Source: Spirochaetota bacterium (lineage in GTDB: Bacteria; Spirochaetota; Brachyspiria; Brachyspirales; JACRPF01). From it: a stretch of 64,000 nt of DNA. The translations under genes were made by a program, and so were the position numbers. This document shows positions 28,001 through 36,300 of this stretch, one piece after another; position 1 is the first letter of the stretch, and each line of letters opens with the position of its first letter. The notes beneath the pieces are model-generated. The model was given only the letters and a program-made list of their open reading frames with translations, did not search any database and was not told the DNA's origin. Location of the stretch: positions 122,465 through 186,464 of the forward strand of contig JACRPF010000001.1 in the NCBI GenBank assembly GCA_016214035.1, written 5' to 3'.

Positions 28001-28367
28001 CACGAATCTGCACTACGATATACGCATCATCGCGTCGAACGGCGCCTGTGCGTGCACGAACATCATACCCGCTGTTACAATGAGCGGGATGTTTACCGTT
28101 GCCGCTGACCTTACAACGGCGTGTATCGTCAACAATCCGTTCCGTCAGGGCGGTATTATACTCGTCAATCTCACGCCGGTCACGAAATGTTCCGTGTACA
28201 GCATTTCCGGAAAACTGATAGCCGATATCGGCACCGCATCGCCCGGCGGCAGAATACTCTGGGATGGAACGGCAGCTGACGGCAGGCGCATAGTGCCGGG
28301 CGTCTATCTGTGCATACTGCGGTCACAAAAGGAGTCGAAGGTGCTGAAGCTCGTTGTATCACGCTGA
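25095..28367 (+). CDS. Secreted heparinase II/III-like multidomain polysaccharide lyase
   Basis: A 1090-residue protein with an N-terminal hydrophobic export segment (residues 28-50). Residues about 60-640 form an (alpha/alpha) toroid plus beta-sandwich like heparinase II/III and alginate lyases: HPRLLLSASSIPMIKG, DTAEMMHAFAIGYDWLY, DNNWNFVCSGGSAIGAMAF, WYEGPGYWDYSLKY, GVSHGQLDLGSFVLDALG and RAEGHNTIVINP. His in SHGQ and Tyr in GPGYWDY are likely catalytic. Two chitobiase-like repeats (about 642-800) with the YWSTNG motif follow, then a fibronectin type III domain (805-895), a beta domain with YDIRI (900-995) and an FlgD-like tail with SVYSISGKL and GVYLCILRS at the C-terminus. The lyase assignment is family-level; the uronate substrate is unknown. 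Confidence 0.85.
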   Translation: MTHVNTYPSGTAASPAGTGHFIRGVFRPAVVLSLSLAVYTVTLLALPVPAPSTNTVHLSMSVTHPRLLLSASSIPMIKGSIVSNTMASNIYNTVKSSADSILTQPVSIYEKPDGLRLLDVSRKVLSRVYTLAFMYLMVSNSAYLNRAWDELEAAGNFPDWNTNHYLDTAEMMHAFAIGYDWLYNSLSATQRTFIETNTMIRGLTNSYNILRGFSSYFWVNSDNNWNFVCSGGSAIGAMAFENVYPAMCDTIIVKSFESIQALLPKFDPDGAWYEGPGYWDYSLKYIVPHVASMESAMGTNFGILGPFGGLGKTGDFPVYLTGTSGYSFNFADAGTSQLAAAELFWLSRRFNNQLWSWFQGAYHPEKNVEALLYFSNGMATNIPGGAELDRVFRDPLVECATMRGSWTDTNALFVGVKAGKNGVSHGQLDLGSFVLDALGQRFIDDLGADDYNMPGYFGAQRYTYYRLRAEGHNTIVINPSTNLDQAGAAAASFSLFEAGRGILDLTAVYSSNSATNVTREIRMLDGRQALRISDDIGTTNATNIYWFAHTRAAIAITGSNTAKLTRGSSSIYATLLYPADGVFTVLSAVPLACSTNPSMQNTNAGYSKLTVRVTNRQNVRISVIFTLSSNLPGDAYTGLWVTPPLVTGAPANLTTNQTFTIALDVDKNYGYWSTNGAGAFQQFTAAGTNITINSTTTLMYYGNDGAGNAGITNTRVYTFDTAAPVITGVPATFTTNRPFMIEIDVNENNCYWSTNGRSGPYQKAVAPGGAVIIQKSGSFHYYGRDVLGNTGSTNSNYYSIIVTRPDMPTNLSTSANVSGIRLQWADNSFNEDGFRIYRSSNNTVYTNIAVTSSNTILYDDTTAAAGVMYWYKIAATNQAGESSTNGPVSNVVPMQIVLTNGSASVLAASNAVIMRYTLTKNFSQPAYMRFSYAAASSGIWTDLQSNVSGTIVLPGNGSFSNLWLSPAVDTNLHYDIRIIASNGACACTNIIPAVTMSGMFTVAADLTTACIVNNPFRQGGIILVNLTPVTKCSVYSISGKLIADIGTASPGGRILWDGTAADGRRIVPGVYLCILRSQKESKVLKLVVSR

Positions 28368-28428
28368 GACGTTTTTGCCGGCCGGAGCTTCACGGCAGAC
28401 TGGAAATTCCTGCGGGAATATCAGAGTG

Positions 28429-29241
28429 TCATGCACCCTGTACCATGCGCCGGTAACGCGCCGGCGGTATGGAGTAATACGACGTAAATGCACGCGTGAA
28501 ATGATCGCGGTCGTAAAAACCGGTGCGCACCGCAATGTCCTCGATGACGGCGGACGGATCGGCAAGGAGCTCCGCGGCTGCCGCGAGACGTTCACGCCGG
28601 TAATAGTCTGCGGGTGAAACACCGGTTTCGCGGCGAAAGAGGCGTATAAAACTGTTCTCATGCATGCCGATGAGTCCCGCGAGCGCACGGTTCGGGAGGG
28701 GATTCGCAAGCGACAGACGCATACGCTCAATGACGGTCATGATGCGCGGTGCATACGGCGCGTAGCGGAACACGTCCGCGGGAAGCGATGCAACGGCATC
28801 GGACACGGCGGCGCTGATGCTGAGCCACCGGCGCATGGGCGATGCGGGTATTCCGTTTCCGGAAAGCGTTTTGACGAGCGCGCGGCAGCGTTTCATAACG
28901 CCGGCAGAACGGATGCGATATATGCCGCAGGCAACGCTCATGCCGGTCCATGTGATAGATACGTGCGCGAACAGCTTGGTAAACGGTGCACGATGCGACG
29001 TGGTGAATGCGGTGCCCGGCGGAATAAGTACCGGTACGCCACGCTCAAGCGGCATCGATGTGCCGCCGTATTCCAGTGACGCTTTGCCTGAGACCGGCAG
29101 ATAGAAACGCCAGAACGGAGCGGCGGGAATGGACCGCGCCCATCGTTCAATACGCACATATCGAGAATACAGGATTATCATCCGCCCTGTCGGAAGAGGT
29201 ACGAGAGGCGTAATTCCGTCCGTTGTTACTGTTGCCGGCAT
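28429..29241 (-). CDS. AraC-family transcriptional regulator
   Basis: A 270-residue regulator from ATG 29241, seven nt past a TATAAT box; a longer frame to 29370 runs through the promoter. The N-terminal cupin spans residues 15-100 (WRFYLPVSGKASLEYGG, LERGVPVLIPPGTAF). The DNA-binding part (residues about 165-265) shows ALAGLIGMHENSFIRLFRRE, VSPADYYRRERL, IEDIAVRTGFYDRDHFTRAF and the closing SIPPARYRR. It is divergent from the alpha-L-fucosidase gene (29341) and convergent with the heparinase-like gene, so the fucosidase is the more likely target. Confidence 0.9.
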   Translation of the reverse strand: MPATVTTDGITPLVPLPTGRMIILYSRYVRIERWARSIPAAPFWRFYLPVSGKASLEYGGTSMPLERGVPVLIPPGTAFTTSHRAPFTKLFAHVSITWTGMSVACGIYRIRSAGVMKRCRALVKTLSGNGIPASPMRRWLSISAAVSDAVASLPADVFRYAPYAPRIMTVIERMRLSLANPLPNRALAGLIGMHENSFIRLFRRETGVSPADYYRRERLAAAAELLADPSAVIEDIAVRTGFYDRDHFTRAFTSYYSIPPARYRRMVQGA

Positions 29242-29248
29242 AGTTAGG

Positions 29249-29277
29249 ATTATACATAAAAATGCGCCCCGCGTCCA
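29249..29277 (-). promoter_or_regulatory. Promoter for leaderless AraC-family gene
   Basis: Minus strand TGGACG (29277-29272), 17-nt spacer, TATAAT (29254-29249), 7 nt to ATG 29241. No ribosome site. Confidence 0.55.
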
Positions 29278-29340
29278 TTGCCGTACAGCGGGAATAATGC
29301 TATCTTTCTTAAGAATAATAAATAACCCCGGAGGCGCCGT

Positions 29341-30468
29341 ATGAACATACCGCGATATCTGAACGCACATGCCGATCTATGGACACGCGATCCCCATGCG
29401 GCGAATCTCCGCTGGTTCCGCGACGCGAAATGGGGCTTATTCATACATTACGGATTGTATTCACAGCTCGGGAAAGGCGAGTGGGCGCTCTATACTGAAA
29501 AAATACCGCTTGCGGAGTATGAGCGTCTTGCCGGCAGTTTCCGGCCCGACGCCTTCGACGCGGAAGCTATAACCGATCTCGCCGTTGAAGCCGGCATGCA
29601 GTATGTGAATCTTGTCAGCTGTCACCATGACGGTTTTCCGCTCTGGGGCAGCCGCGCCGAACTGTGGAACAGCACGGCGGTGTGCGGGCGCGATCTGGTC
29701 CGTGAACTCGGCGAAGCGTGTGACCGCAAAGGTCTCGGATTCTTTCTGTACTTCACGCATGTGCTCAATTGGCGCCACCCCTATGCATGGCCGCGCGACG
29801 TGCTCACCATCGGACGGCCGGACTATACCGTACCCGAGCCGCGATACAAATTGCACGCGCCGCTCGGTCCCGACGGCATGAAGGAATATTGGCGCTGGTC
29901 GCACGCGCTCATCGATGAACTCTGCAGTTTCGATTTTCCTGTGGCGGGCATCTGGCTCGATATCATCGTCGGCTATTACCATGCCCCGCAGTATGTCCCC
30001 ATACAGGAGACGTACCGGCGTATCCGTGCGCGAAGATCGGAAGCGCTTATCTGCTTCAAGCAGGGAGCCACCGGCGACGAGGATTACGCTTCACCGGAAC
30101 ACACCTTCGAATCCCTCGGCAATCGTATGCGCGCGCAGGGACGTCCCGATGCCGGTGTCATTGCTGATGCGGCGTGGGAGAAGAACCACGTCAAGAAGAA
30201 CGAGATCTGCACCACGCTCCAGAAGAAGGGCTGGGGATATGTACAGGACACGGAGCACTGCACCGCCGATGAAGTGCGCGGTATGCTCGCGCATGCGCTC
30301 ACGAACAACTGCTCGCTGCTTGCGAATGTCGGCCCGCTCGCGGACGGCAGCATTCATCCCGAAGACGCAGCTACGCTTCGCGCCTGCGGGAAAGCGATAC
30401 GCGAAAAGGGCTGGCCGGATGCATCGGAGAACAGGGCACATGCGGCCGACGGGGCGCCCGGGCAATAA
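29341..30468 (+). CDS. Alpha-L-fucosidase, GH29 family
   Basis: A 375-residue retaining glycosidase without signal peptide, so likely cytoplasmic. GH29 blocks are present: WFRDAKWGLFIHYGLYS at the first strand, VNLVSCHHDGFPLWGS with the substrate-binding His-His pair, CDRKGLGFFLYFTH, VAGIWLDIIVGY whose Asp is the expected nucleophile (family WFD), and TNNCSLLANVGPLADGSI near the C-terminus. The C-terminal beta-sandwich of longer fucosidases is absent, so this is the short catalytic form. It should release fucose from imported oligosaccharides. GGAGG precedes the ATG by 6 nt. The divergent AraC gene probably regulates it. Confidence 0.9.
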   Translation: MNIPRYLNAHADLWTRDPHAANLRWFRDAKWGLFIHYGLYSQLGKGEWALYTEKIPLAEYERLAGSFRPDAFDAEAITDLAVEAGMQYVNLVSCHHDGFPLWGSRAELWNSTAVCGRDLVRELGEACDRKGLGFFLYFTHVLNWRHPYAWPRDVLTIGRPDYTVPEPRYKLHAPLGPDGMKEYWRWSHALIDELCSFDFPVAGIWLDIIVGYYHAPQYVPIQETYRRIRARRSEALICFKQGATGDEDYASPEHTFESLGNRMRAQGRPDAGVIADAAWEKNHVKKNEICTTLQKKGWGYVQDTEHCTADEVRGMLAHALTNNCSLLANVGPLADGSIHPEDAATLRACGKAIREKGWPDASENRAHAADGAPGQ

Positions 30469-30557
30469 CTGTTTTTTCAGCGGATAATGCGTAACCGGCG
30501 GCATCATCTATACACGATGTGATATAAAACAATGTCTGATACTGAACGCGAGTTCCG

Positions 30558-32549
30558 TCACACGCCGCTGAAGCGATAGAGCCGTACGCTGTTCGGCGGC
30601 AACGGGTCGGAGACCTGACAATTTCCGTCCGGCTGATGAGCCGATGACGGCGCTTTTCCGCGCATCCGTATATCCACCGACCGCGGTTCTGTGCCGTTAT
30701 TCACCACCACCACACCGGCAAGCGTTCCGCTGCGGCGTATCGTGAACGGCAGACCGCCGGTACCGGTGACATCGTCCGTGCCGGTGAACGCACCGCGGCG
30801 GAGGAGATCGGCATGCGTATTCACGAATGTGCAGAGCGACTTCAGATACTTCCGTCCGTCGGCGCTGGTAACTGAACGCATGAGTTCATCGTCGGGCGGA
30901 TAATAGGTGCAGTCGGCATACGCATCAGCTCCGGGCGATTCCCCGGCTTCAAGATACCGCACATCGGCGGCCCAGCGCGATTCTATCTCGTGATCAAGTC
31001 CGTAGAGGAGCGCATGATTGGCATGCTCGCGGCCGAGTATGGGAGTGCTGAACCGCTGCATGAGCGGCACTTCGGGGAATACGGTGCGGAAGAGCTGCGG
31101 GAAATCGCTTGCACCGTCGCCGAGGAATTCATAGATGGGCCGCGGCGCAAATCCGGTGCCCCAGCCGTGGAACCAGCCCATATGCGGCGTGAGCGCGTCG
31201 AACACTCCCTCGGTCATTATCGTGAACTCGGGATTGATGCGGTGCATCCCCGCGGCAAGAGCGGCATAGAATGCAACACGCTCTTCCGCCCAGCCGCTGT
31301 TCGGGTTTTTATGTCCGTGTCCCGGATGATGGCACTCATTCGTACCGCCCACGCCAATCTGATCATACAATATGCCGTCTGCTCCGAGGCGCTCTGCCTG
31401 CATCGCAAGCGAACGCATCTTTTCCTGCCATACCTTTGAGCCCTGACAGGCGAGTGCGAATGCCACCGGCGTGCTGCTGTCGAATTTCCGAATCGACTGC
31501 ACATAAGGCTCGTGATTTGCTTTCCACGCGCAGGCGCTGTTCCCCTGCCAGCGGTAGAATTCCGTTGCCGTGTCGATGAGCTGTCCGTTCGCGTATAATA
31601 TGGTGCGCAGTCCGCGCTTTTTCGCCTCGGCTAACGCTTTCCGCAGTTCATCCTCGCCGCCCAACGCCGGGTCGGGAATGAAATCGGGATAATACCTGTC
31701 GTGACCGCCATGCGCCCAGCCGAAGAGACCAACGGCGGTAAGTCCATGCGCCTGAGCAATATCCCACACGCGCGACAGATCACGGTATGACCAGAATATT
31801 TCGCCGTTCTGCTGTTTGAGAATGGCAAGCATCCATCCGGACTGTTCGCGCGTCCATTGCGGATGCAGTGTCCGGCTGTACCATGTGTCCGCCCAGGCGC
31901 GGTATGTCTTCGCCGCTTCCGTCCAGTCGCCTACGTATGAGCGGATGACTATCGGGGGAGAAGCCCATCGTTCATTTTTTTTCAGCCATGGTTTCTGCAG
32001 CACCGATATCTCAACTGCAGTACCGGTACTCCGAGCGCGGAGATGGAGCGCGGAAAATGTTCCGTCATGTCTGCCGATATACCAGCCACATTTATCACCG
32101 GCTGCGGCGCACCACGACATCGTGCCCCGTCCGCTCGGATAGTTGAGATTCAGCGGCTTCATCTGCAGGAGGTTCGTATACCGTGTGCCTAACCCGTCGG
32201 GCCAGTACAGATGTTCGCCGCGCACACCTGAGATGCTGAACACCAGTTCCGCATCCTCAAGCGTCCAGGCGGCGTCATCGTGCGTGATGTCGAGTCTGAG
32301 TTCGGTCCGATGATCCGTTCCTGTCGTATGTATCGTGACCGAAGCGATTTTACCCTCCGGTGTTGCCGCAGTGATTGTCCATCCGTTTCCGGTTTCGCCG
32401 GCAGCATCCAGAGTACATTCCACGAGTGCATGCGATGCCGGGTGCCACGGGTTTTCTGCGGATCGAAACCGGAGCCTGAGTGATGAACAGGTGAGCGCCG
32501 GCATACCTGTATCCGCCTGAAAGGATTTAAAATATGAAGCTATCGTCAT
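30558..32549 (-). CDS. DUF6259-like TIM-barrel glycoside hydrolase
   Basis: A 663-residue protein from ATG 32549 (GAGG ribosome site; an earlier start at 32573 lacks one). Residues 1-220 form a beta-sandwich with VRGEHLYWPDGLGTRY, followed by a TIM barrel (230-560): VVGLFGWAHGGHDRYYPDF-like strand (here LTAVGLFGWAHGGHDRYYP), GLRTILYANGQLIDTATEF, LGADGILYDQIG, a candidate nucleophile Asp, and FTIMTEGVFDALTPHMGW with a candidate acid Glu. A C-terminal beta domain ends at RLYRFSGV. The order is that of DUF6259 proteins, relatives of GH clan D/GH31-like enzymes with few tested members. No signal peptide. Two AraC-type half-sites lie at 32641-32677 upstream. Confidence 0.7.
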   Translation of the reverse strand: MTIASYFKSFQADTGMPALTCSSLRLRFRSAENPWHPASHALVECTLDAAGETGNGWTITAATPEGKIASVTIHTTGTDHRTELRLDITHDDAAWTLEDAELVFSISGVRGEHLYWPDGLGTRYTNLLQMKPLNLNYPSGRGTMSWCAAAGDKCGWYIGRHDGTFSALHLRARSTGTAVEISVLQKPWLKKNERWASPPIVIRSYVGDWTEAAKTYRAWADTWYSRTLHPQWTREQSGWMLAILKQQNGEIFWSYRDLSRVWDIAQAHGLTAVGLFGWAHGGHDRYYPDFIPDPALGGEDELRKALAEAKKRGLRTILYANGQLIDTATEFYRWQGNSACAWKANHEPYVQSIRKFDSSTPVAFALACQGSKVWQEKMRSLAMQAERLGADGILYDQIGVGGTNECHHPGHGHKNPNSGWAEERVAFYAALAAGMHRINPEFTIMTEGVFDALTPHMGWFHGWGTGFAPRPIYEFLGDGASDFPQLFRTVFPEVPLMQRFSTPILGREHANHALLYGLDHEIESRWAADVRYLEAGESPGADAYADCTYYPPDDELMRSVTSADGRKYLKSLCTFVNTHADLLRRGAFTGTDDVTGTGGLPFTIRRSGTLAGVVVVNNGTEPRSVDIRMRGKAPSSAHQPDGNCQVSDPLPPNSVRLYRFSGV

Positions 32550-32640
32550 AGAAATACCTCGAAACAATGTCATGTTCTGTTTAGGGAACAGACGCTCGAT
32601 TGATAATAGAAATAATTACGTGGAAAGAGAACGGCGATTC

Positions 32641-32677
32641 TTTGCATATTTACCGCATCACTTTGCAGATATACCGC
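32641..32677. promoter_or_regulatory. Direct repeat with 21-bp spacing, probable AraC-type operator
   Basis: TTTGCATATTTACCGC (32641-32656) is repeated as TTTGCAGATATACCGC (32662-32677), 14 of 16 bases identical and 21 bp apart, two helical turns. This is the geometry of adjacent AraC half-sites. It lies 92-128 bp upstream of the DUF6259-like gene. Confidence 0.45.
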
Positions 32678-32806
32678 CCGTTGAGAGGCTATGCCGATTT
32701 TTCTCACATCAAGCCAAAAGGGTCCGTGCATGTCTTGATAATTGACGCGGCATCATGGCGACAGGACCGTTTCAACCCGCCGGGATGAATGCCCGCAGAC
32801 CGTATA

Positions 32807-34495
32807 TCATTGAATCACGACAATGATAAGAGGCTTCCGTTCTATCGTCTGTCCGATGTGATCGGCAAGATCATATTCCACGTCAGCGATGAGTTTTTCC
32901 TGTTCAAATCTGCCCTGCCGCCGGCAACGGTACAACCATTCGCGGTGCGTACGCGACACGATAGAATTCATATCTTTGATCAGATGCTGCGCAGCCTGCG
33001 CGTTGACGAACCCCCGGCTCACGAACCGCGGCGTGCCGATGAGCGCTCCGTCGCTCTTCCCGATATGCAGCAGCACCGTCAGCATGCCGAACTCGGCCAT
33101 CTGCTGCCGGTCGCGGAGCACCACGCTGCCGAGGTTGCTCGCCCCCATACCGTCGATGAGTATCGGCTGCGCCTCAACCTGGTATGTCTTCCGCCAGTTC
33201 CGGCCGTTGTACTCCCAGACCTGTCCGTCGGCTGTCAGAAACACCTGCTCGGGCTTCATGCCCCAGCGTATGAAATTCCTGCTGTTCTGGTATCGCAGGG
33301 TAAGCCCGCCGTGAATGGGCATGGCGTATTTCGGCGCGATCATGTCGTACATCATCTTCATATCGTCGATGAGTCCGTGTCCGGTGGCGTGGATGTCCAT
33401 CATGTTGCTCTTGATGATATCGGCACCGGCGGCGATAAGCCGGTCGGTCATCTCGCCGATCTGCGCGACATTGTCGGGGATCTCCGACGCGGAGAGCAGC
33501 ACGAGATCACCCCTTTTGATCTTGACATACCGGTGCTCGCCTTTCGATATGCGGTTGAGCGCCGCGTTCTCCTCACCCTGGCTGCCGGTGACGAAGATGA
33601 GTACGCGGTCGTCCGGGAAATGGTTCACCTTCGTCTCGGGGACGATCATGCTGTCGGGAATATTGATATAGCGCTGTTCGCGCGCAATGCGTACGGCGTT
33701 GACGAGACTCCGGCCCGCGAGCACCACCTTGCGGTTCGTCTTCCGCGCTATGGTGAGCACGGAATGTATGCGCGACACGAGCGACGAAAACGACGCCACG
33801 ATGACGCGTTTCCTGCAGGAGCGTATGATGTCCTCGAGATTACCGGCGATCTCCGTCGCCGATTTCGATTTGCCCGGCACGGCGGCATTCGTGCTCTCCA
33901 TGAGCGCGAGATCAACCCTGCCCCGGAGGGACCGGAAGCGCGCATAATCGGTCTCAAGCTCGTTGGCCGGTTCCTCGTCGATCTTGTAATCGCCGGAAAA
34001 GAACACGTTGCCGCCCGGACTTTCGATGAAGATGGAGAACGAATTGGGAATACTGTGCGTCACGCCGATGAACGAGGCACGGAACGGCCCGAAGGAAAGA
34101 CCGGTGTTGCGGTCAACGTCGATGAGCCGCACCTTCCGGTTGAGCTTTTTCTCGATGAAGCGGTCGCGCATGAGCGCCACGGCAAAACGGCCCGCGTACA
34201 CCGGCGGAAATCCCAGGTCCGGCAGAAGATATTCAAGCCCGCCGGTATGATCGAGATGCCCGTGCGTGATGAGCACCGCTTTGATCTTGTGCCGGTTCTT
34301 CCGCAGATATCCGGCGTTGGGGATCATGTAATCGTAACCGAACATCTGCTCCGAGGGAAATGAAAACCCGCAGTCAATGATGATGATCGTATCGCGATAT
34401 TCCACAAAGCTGCAGTTACGGCCTATTTCATCGGCGCCGGAAAGCACGCAGACCTTCAGGTTATCGCCGTTCTCTTTTACAGTATGCTGTCTCAT
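32807..34495 (-). CDS. rnj: Ribonuclease J
   Basis: A 562-residue metallo-beta-lactamase/beta-CASP ribonuclease. The N-terminus has LSGADEIGRNCSFVEYRDT and the metal site HGHLDHTGGLEY; the second metal strand is GVTHSIPNS, then FFSGDYKIDEEP. The beta-CASP domain includes VIVASFSSLVSRIHSV and the closing MPIHGG motif, and the C-terminal domain is complete. RNase J makes 5'-to-3' exonuclease and endonuclease cuts in mRNA maturation and turnover. It is the only clear housekeeping gene here. The start is ATG 34495, six nt after a -10 box, so the mRNA should be leaderless; a longer frame to 34534 would overlap the promoter and the upstream gene. Confidence 0.95.
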   Translation of the reverse strand: MRQHTVKENGDNLKVCVLSGADEIGRNCSFVEYRDTIIIIDCGFSFPSEQMFGYDYMIPNAGYLRKNRHKIKAVLITHGHLDHTGGLEYLLPDLGFPPVYAGRFAVALMRDRFIEKKLNRKVRLIDVDRNTGLSFGPFRASFIGVTHSIPNSFSIFIESPGGNVFFSGDYKIDEEPANELETDYARFRSLRGRVDLALMESTNAAVPGKSKSATEIAGNLEDIIRSCRKRVIVASFSSLVSRIHSVLTIARKTNRKVVLAGRSLVNAVRIAREQRYINIPDSMIVPETKVNHFPDDRVLIFVTGSQGEENAALNRISKGEHRYVKIKRGDLVLLSASEIPDNVAQIGEMTDRLIAAGADIIKSNMMDIHATGHGLIDDMKMMYDMIAPKYAMPIHGGLTLRYQNSRNFIRWGMKPEQVFLTADGQVWEYNGRNWRKTYQVEAQPILIDGMGASNLGSVVLRDRQQMAEFGMLTVLLHIGKSDGALIGTPRFVSRGFVNAQAAQHLIKDMNSIVSRTHREWLYRCRRQGRFEQEKLIADVEYDLADHIGQTIERKPLIIVVIQ

Positions 34496-34501
34496 CTTCG
34501 C

Positions 34502-34530
34502 AGTATATGCCGATGATGCGTTTGAAGCAA
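34502..34530 (-). promoter_or_regulatory. Promoter for leaderless RNase J gene
   Basis: Minus strand TTGCTT (34530-34525), 17-nt spacer, TATACT (34507-34502), then 6 nt to ATG 34495. It sits entirely in the short gap after the ThuA-like gene. Confidence 0.6.
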
Positions 34531-34534
34531 GCAC

Positions 34535-35164
34535 TCACCTGCCGCCCGCCCAATGAAGTGTACGGACAAACAGGTCGCGCCACAATGGATTTCCCCAGCA
34601 CGCATCGCCATGTCCGGGCTGCAGACAGGCCACCCGGTTTCCCCTGAATGTCCGTGTCCAGCCGAGCACCGGACCGCTGGACGCATGGTCCGTGATGAGA
34701 AACGGTTCACCGTCGGGGCGGTCCATGCCGTACCACTCTTCAGTAATGGAACATCCGTTCCATCCGGCAACGATAGGATGTTCCCTGACGGGCGTCATGG
34801 CAACGGGACCATCCCACCCCACCGTGAAGTCGCGGCGGGTAAGACCCGTCACTTCATTCCACACGGGCCAATCCCAGAACGCCGGAATGGCGTGATGCCA
34901 CACAACAATACCCAGTCCCGGGCGGGACAGATGTTGTTCCAGCCGCGGCCAGTTCTTTTCCGACCACCATCCGCTTTTTGAAGGCATTGAACGGTGATGC
35001 AGATACAGCACGGCCGCATCGTACCCCGGTTCATCTTCGCCGGTGAAGGAGTCAAGATCCTGCGTATAGACTTCCATCCCCGGCAGCTTACGCCACATGT
35101 CATGGAACGGCTTCACCGCGAACGGATGAGCCCCGATGACAACGGCAACGCGCAGATTTTTCAT
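34535..35164 (-). CDS. ThuA-like (trehalose-utilisation family) protein
   Basis: A 209-residue cytoplasmic protein of the ThuA class-I glutamine-amidotransferase-like fold: RVAVVIGAHPFAVKPFHDMW, YDAAVLYLHHRSMP, LGIVVWHHAIPAFWDWP, HPIVAGW and RVACLQPGHGDACWGNP near the end. ThuA proteins are found beside sugar dehydrogenases and are thought to act on oxidised (keto) sugars, but the reaction is not well defined. It overlaps the upstream Gfo/Idh gene by 4 bp (ATGA), so the two are translationally coupled and probably act in the same pathway. Confidence 0.85.
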   Translation of the reverse strand: MKNLRVAVVIGAHPFAVKPFHDMWRKLPGMEVYTQDLDSFTGEDEPGYDAAVLYLHHRSMPSKSGWWSEKNWPRLEQHLSRPGLGIVVWHHAIPAFWDWPVWNEVTGLTRRDFTVGWDGPVAMTPVREHPIVAGWNGCSITEEWYGMDRPDGEPFLITDHASSGPVLGWTRTFRGNRVACLQPGHGDACWGNPLWRDLFVRTLHWAGGR

Positions 35165-36300
35165 TTGTTTTCCTTTTGTTCTGCAGCGGATGACTCTTTC
35201 CGGGCGCGCATAGCCGCATCATGTGCCAGTATTCCCGGAAGTGAAAACGCTTTTGCCGCATCAATATCATACAATGACGGACGTTGTTCAAGGCAGGCGG
35301 TGACAAATTCATGTACCAGGTTGGTTTGCGGTGTCCAGCTTGAAAGATTCCGCAATGCATCGGGAATATCGGTCCGTATATTCGGCGAACGGAATTTCAT
35401 CATCACCGCGGGATTGGATTTGTCAGCAAACTTCGGTTCGTTGAGGGTGCGCCGCACCAGCGCATGTTCGTCCCCCGGATGGGTGGCCCAGAAAAAACTA
35501 TGCTTTGAGCAGAACACATCGAATGTTTCCTTATTCTGAAGCGCCGTGTTCGCGGTTATGCTGGTCACCTCAATTGCCAGCGGCCGCTTCTGGTCACCGT
35601 AGACCGGGAAATCAACGCTGAGGGATTCTTCGCCCAGTTCAAATATCGCCGTCTCAACCGGGAAAGGATTGCCGTAACCTTTTTCAAACCCCGGCGGCAG
35701 CGTGCCTGAGCCGTAACATGAAACTTTTTTTACCGTGCGTCCGGCGAGGGCCAGCATGGGCGCGAGCGGATGGGTTATATAGTGCATCGGCGGCAGTCCG
35801 TGCCACCATTTCGGATGCTGATCGAGATGATTGTACCACACGCCCCGCATGAACTGAATATCACCCAGTTCCCCGCGGCGGAGCATATCCTGGAGAAAAT
35901 AGAACTCGTTGGTGCAGAGACTTGTTTCCAGGAGCGTATATGTTCTGCCGCTTTTTTTCCGCGCCGCGGCAACACGTTCGCAGTCCAGAGCCGTTGTCGC
36001 CATGGGCACCGTGCAGGCGCAATGGAGACCCGCCTCAAAAACAGCAACACTCTGATCGGCATGAAAAGGAATTGGAGACAGCAGCATGACCGCATCGAAC
36101 CGGTGTGAACCGATGACCTCATCGAGATTACGGTAACGGCATATTTTTGCGATCCCATGCTTTTCGGAAACGGCCCGGAGCGTTTCTTCATTCAGGTCGC
36201 ACAGTCCTATCTCACCCACGGACGGATGAGCACACAGCGCGGGAATATATCCGCCGCCGAATGAAAGCCCCACCACCGCAATGTTCAATGTGTCTGCCAT
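35161..36300 (-). CDS. Gfo/Idh/MocA-family oxidoreductase
   Basis: A 379-residue NAD(P)-dependent oxidoreductase. The Rossmann motif is NIAVVGLSFGGGYIPALCA, where the second Gly-rich turn is wider than in the classic GxGxxG. The position of the EKP motif reads VPMATTALDCERV, so the Lys-Pro is not conserved, pointing to a divergent branch. The substrate domain contains LLETSLCTNEFYFLQDML and WHGLPPMHYITHPLAPML, the latter with a likely catalytic His. GGGAG lies 6 nt before the ATG. It is the first gene of a two-gene operon with the ThuA-like protein; together they probably process a keto-sugar derivative (inference). Confidence 0.87.
   Translation of the reverse strand: MADTLNIAVVGLSFGGGYIPALCAHPSVGEIGLCDLNEETLRAVSEKHGIAKICRYRNLDEVIGSHRFDAVMLLSPIPFHADQSVAVFEAGLHCACTVPMATTALDCERVAAARKKSGRTYTLLETSLCTNEFYFLQDMLRRGELGDIQFMRGVWYNHLDQHPKWWHGLPPMHYITHPLAPMLALAGRTVKKVSCYGSGTLPPGFEKGYGNPFPVETAIFELGEESLSVDFPVYGDQKRPLAIEVTSITANTALQNKETFDVFCSKHSFFWATHPGDEHALVRRTLNEPKFADKSNPAVMMKFRSPNIRTDIPDALRNLSSWTPQTNLVHEFVTACLEQRPSLYDIDAAKAFSLPGILAHDAAMRARKESSAAEQKENK

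Noticed and set aside
32789..34363. 524-codon open frame on the plus strand
   Set aside because: It is the exact antisense of RNase J; the protein has no recognisable domains and its composition (His, Arg and Val rich) is typical of a shadow frame in GC-rich DNA.
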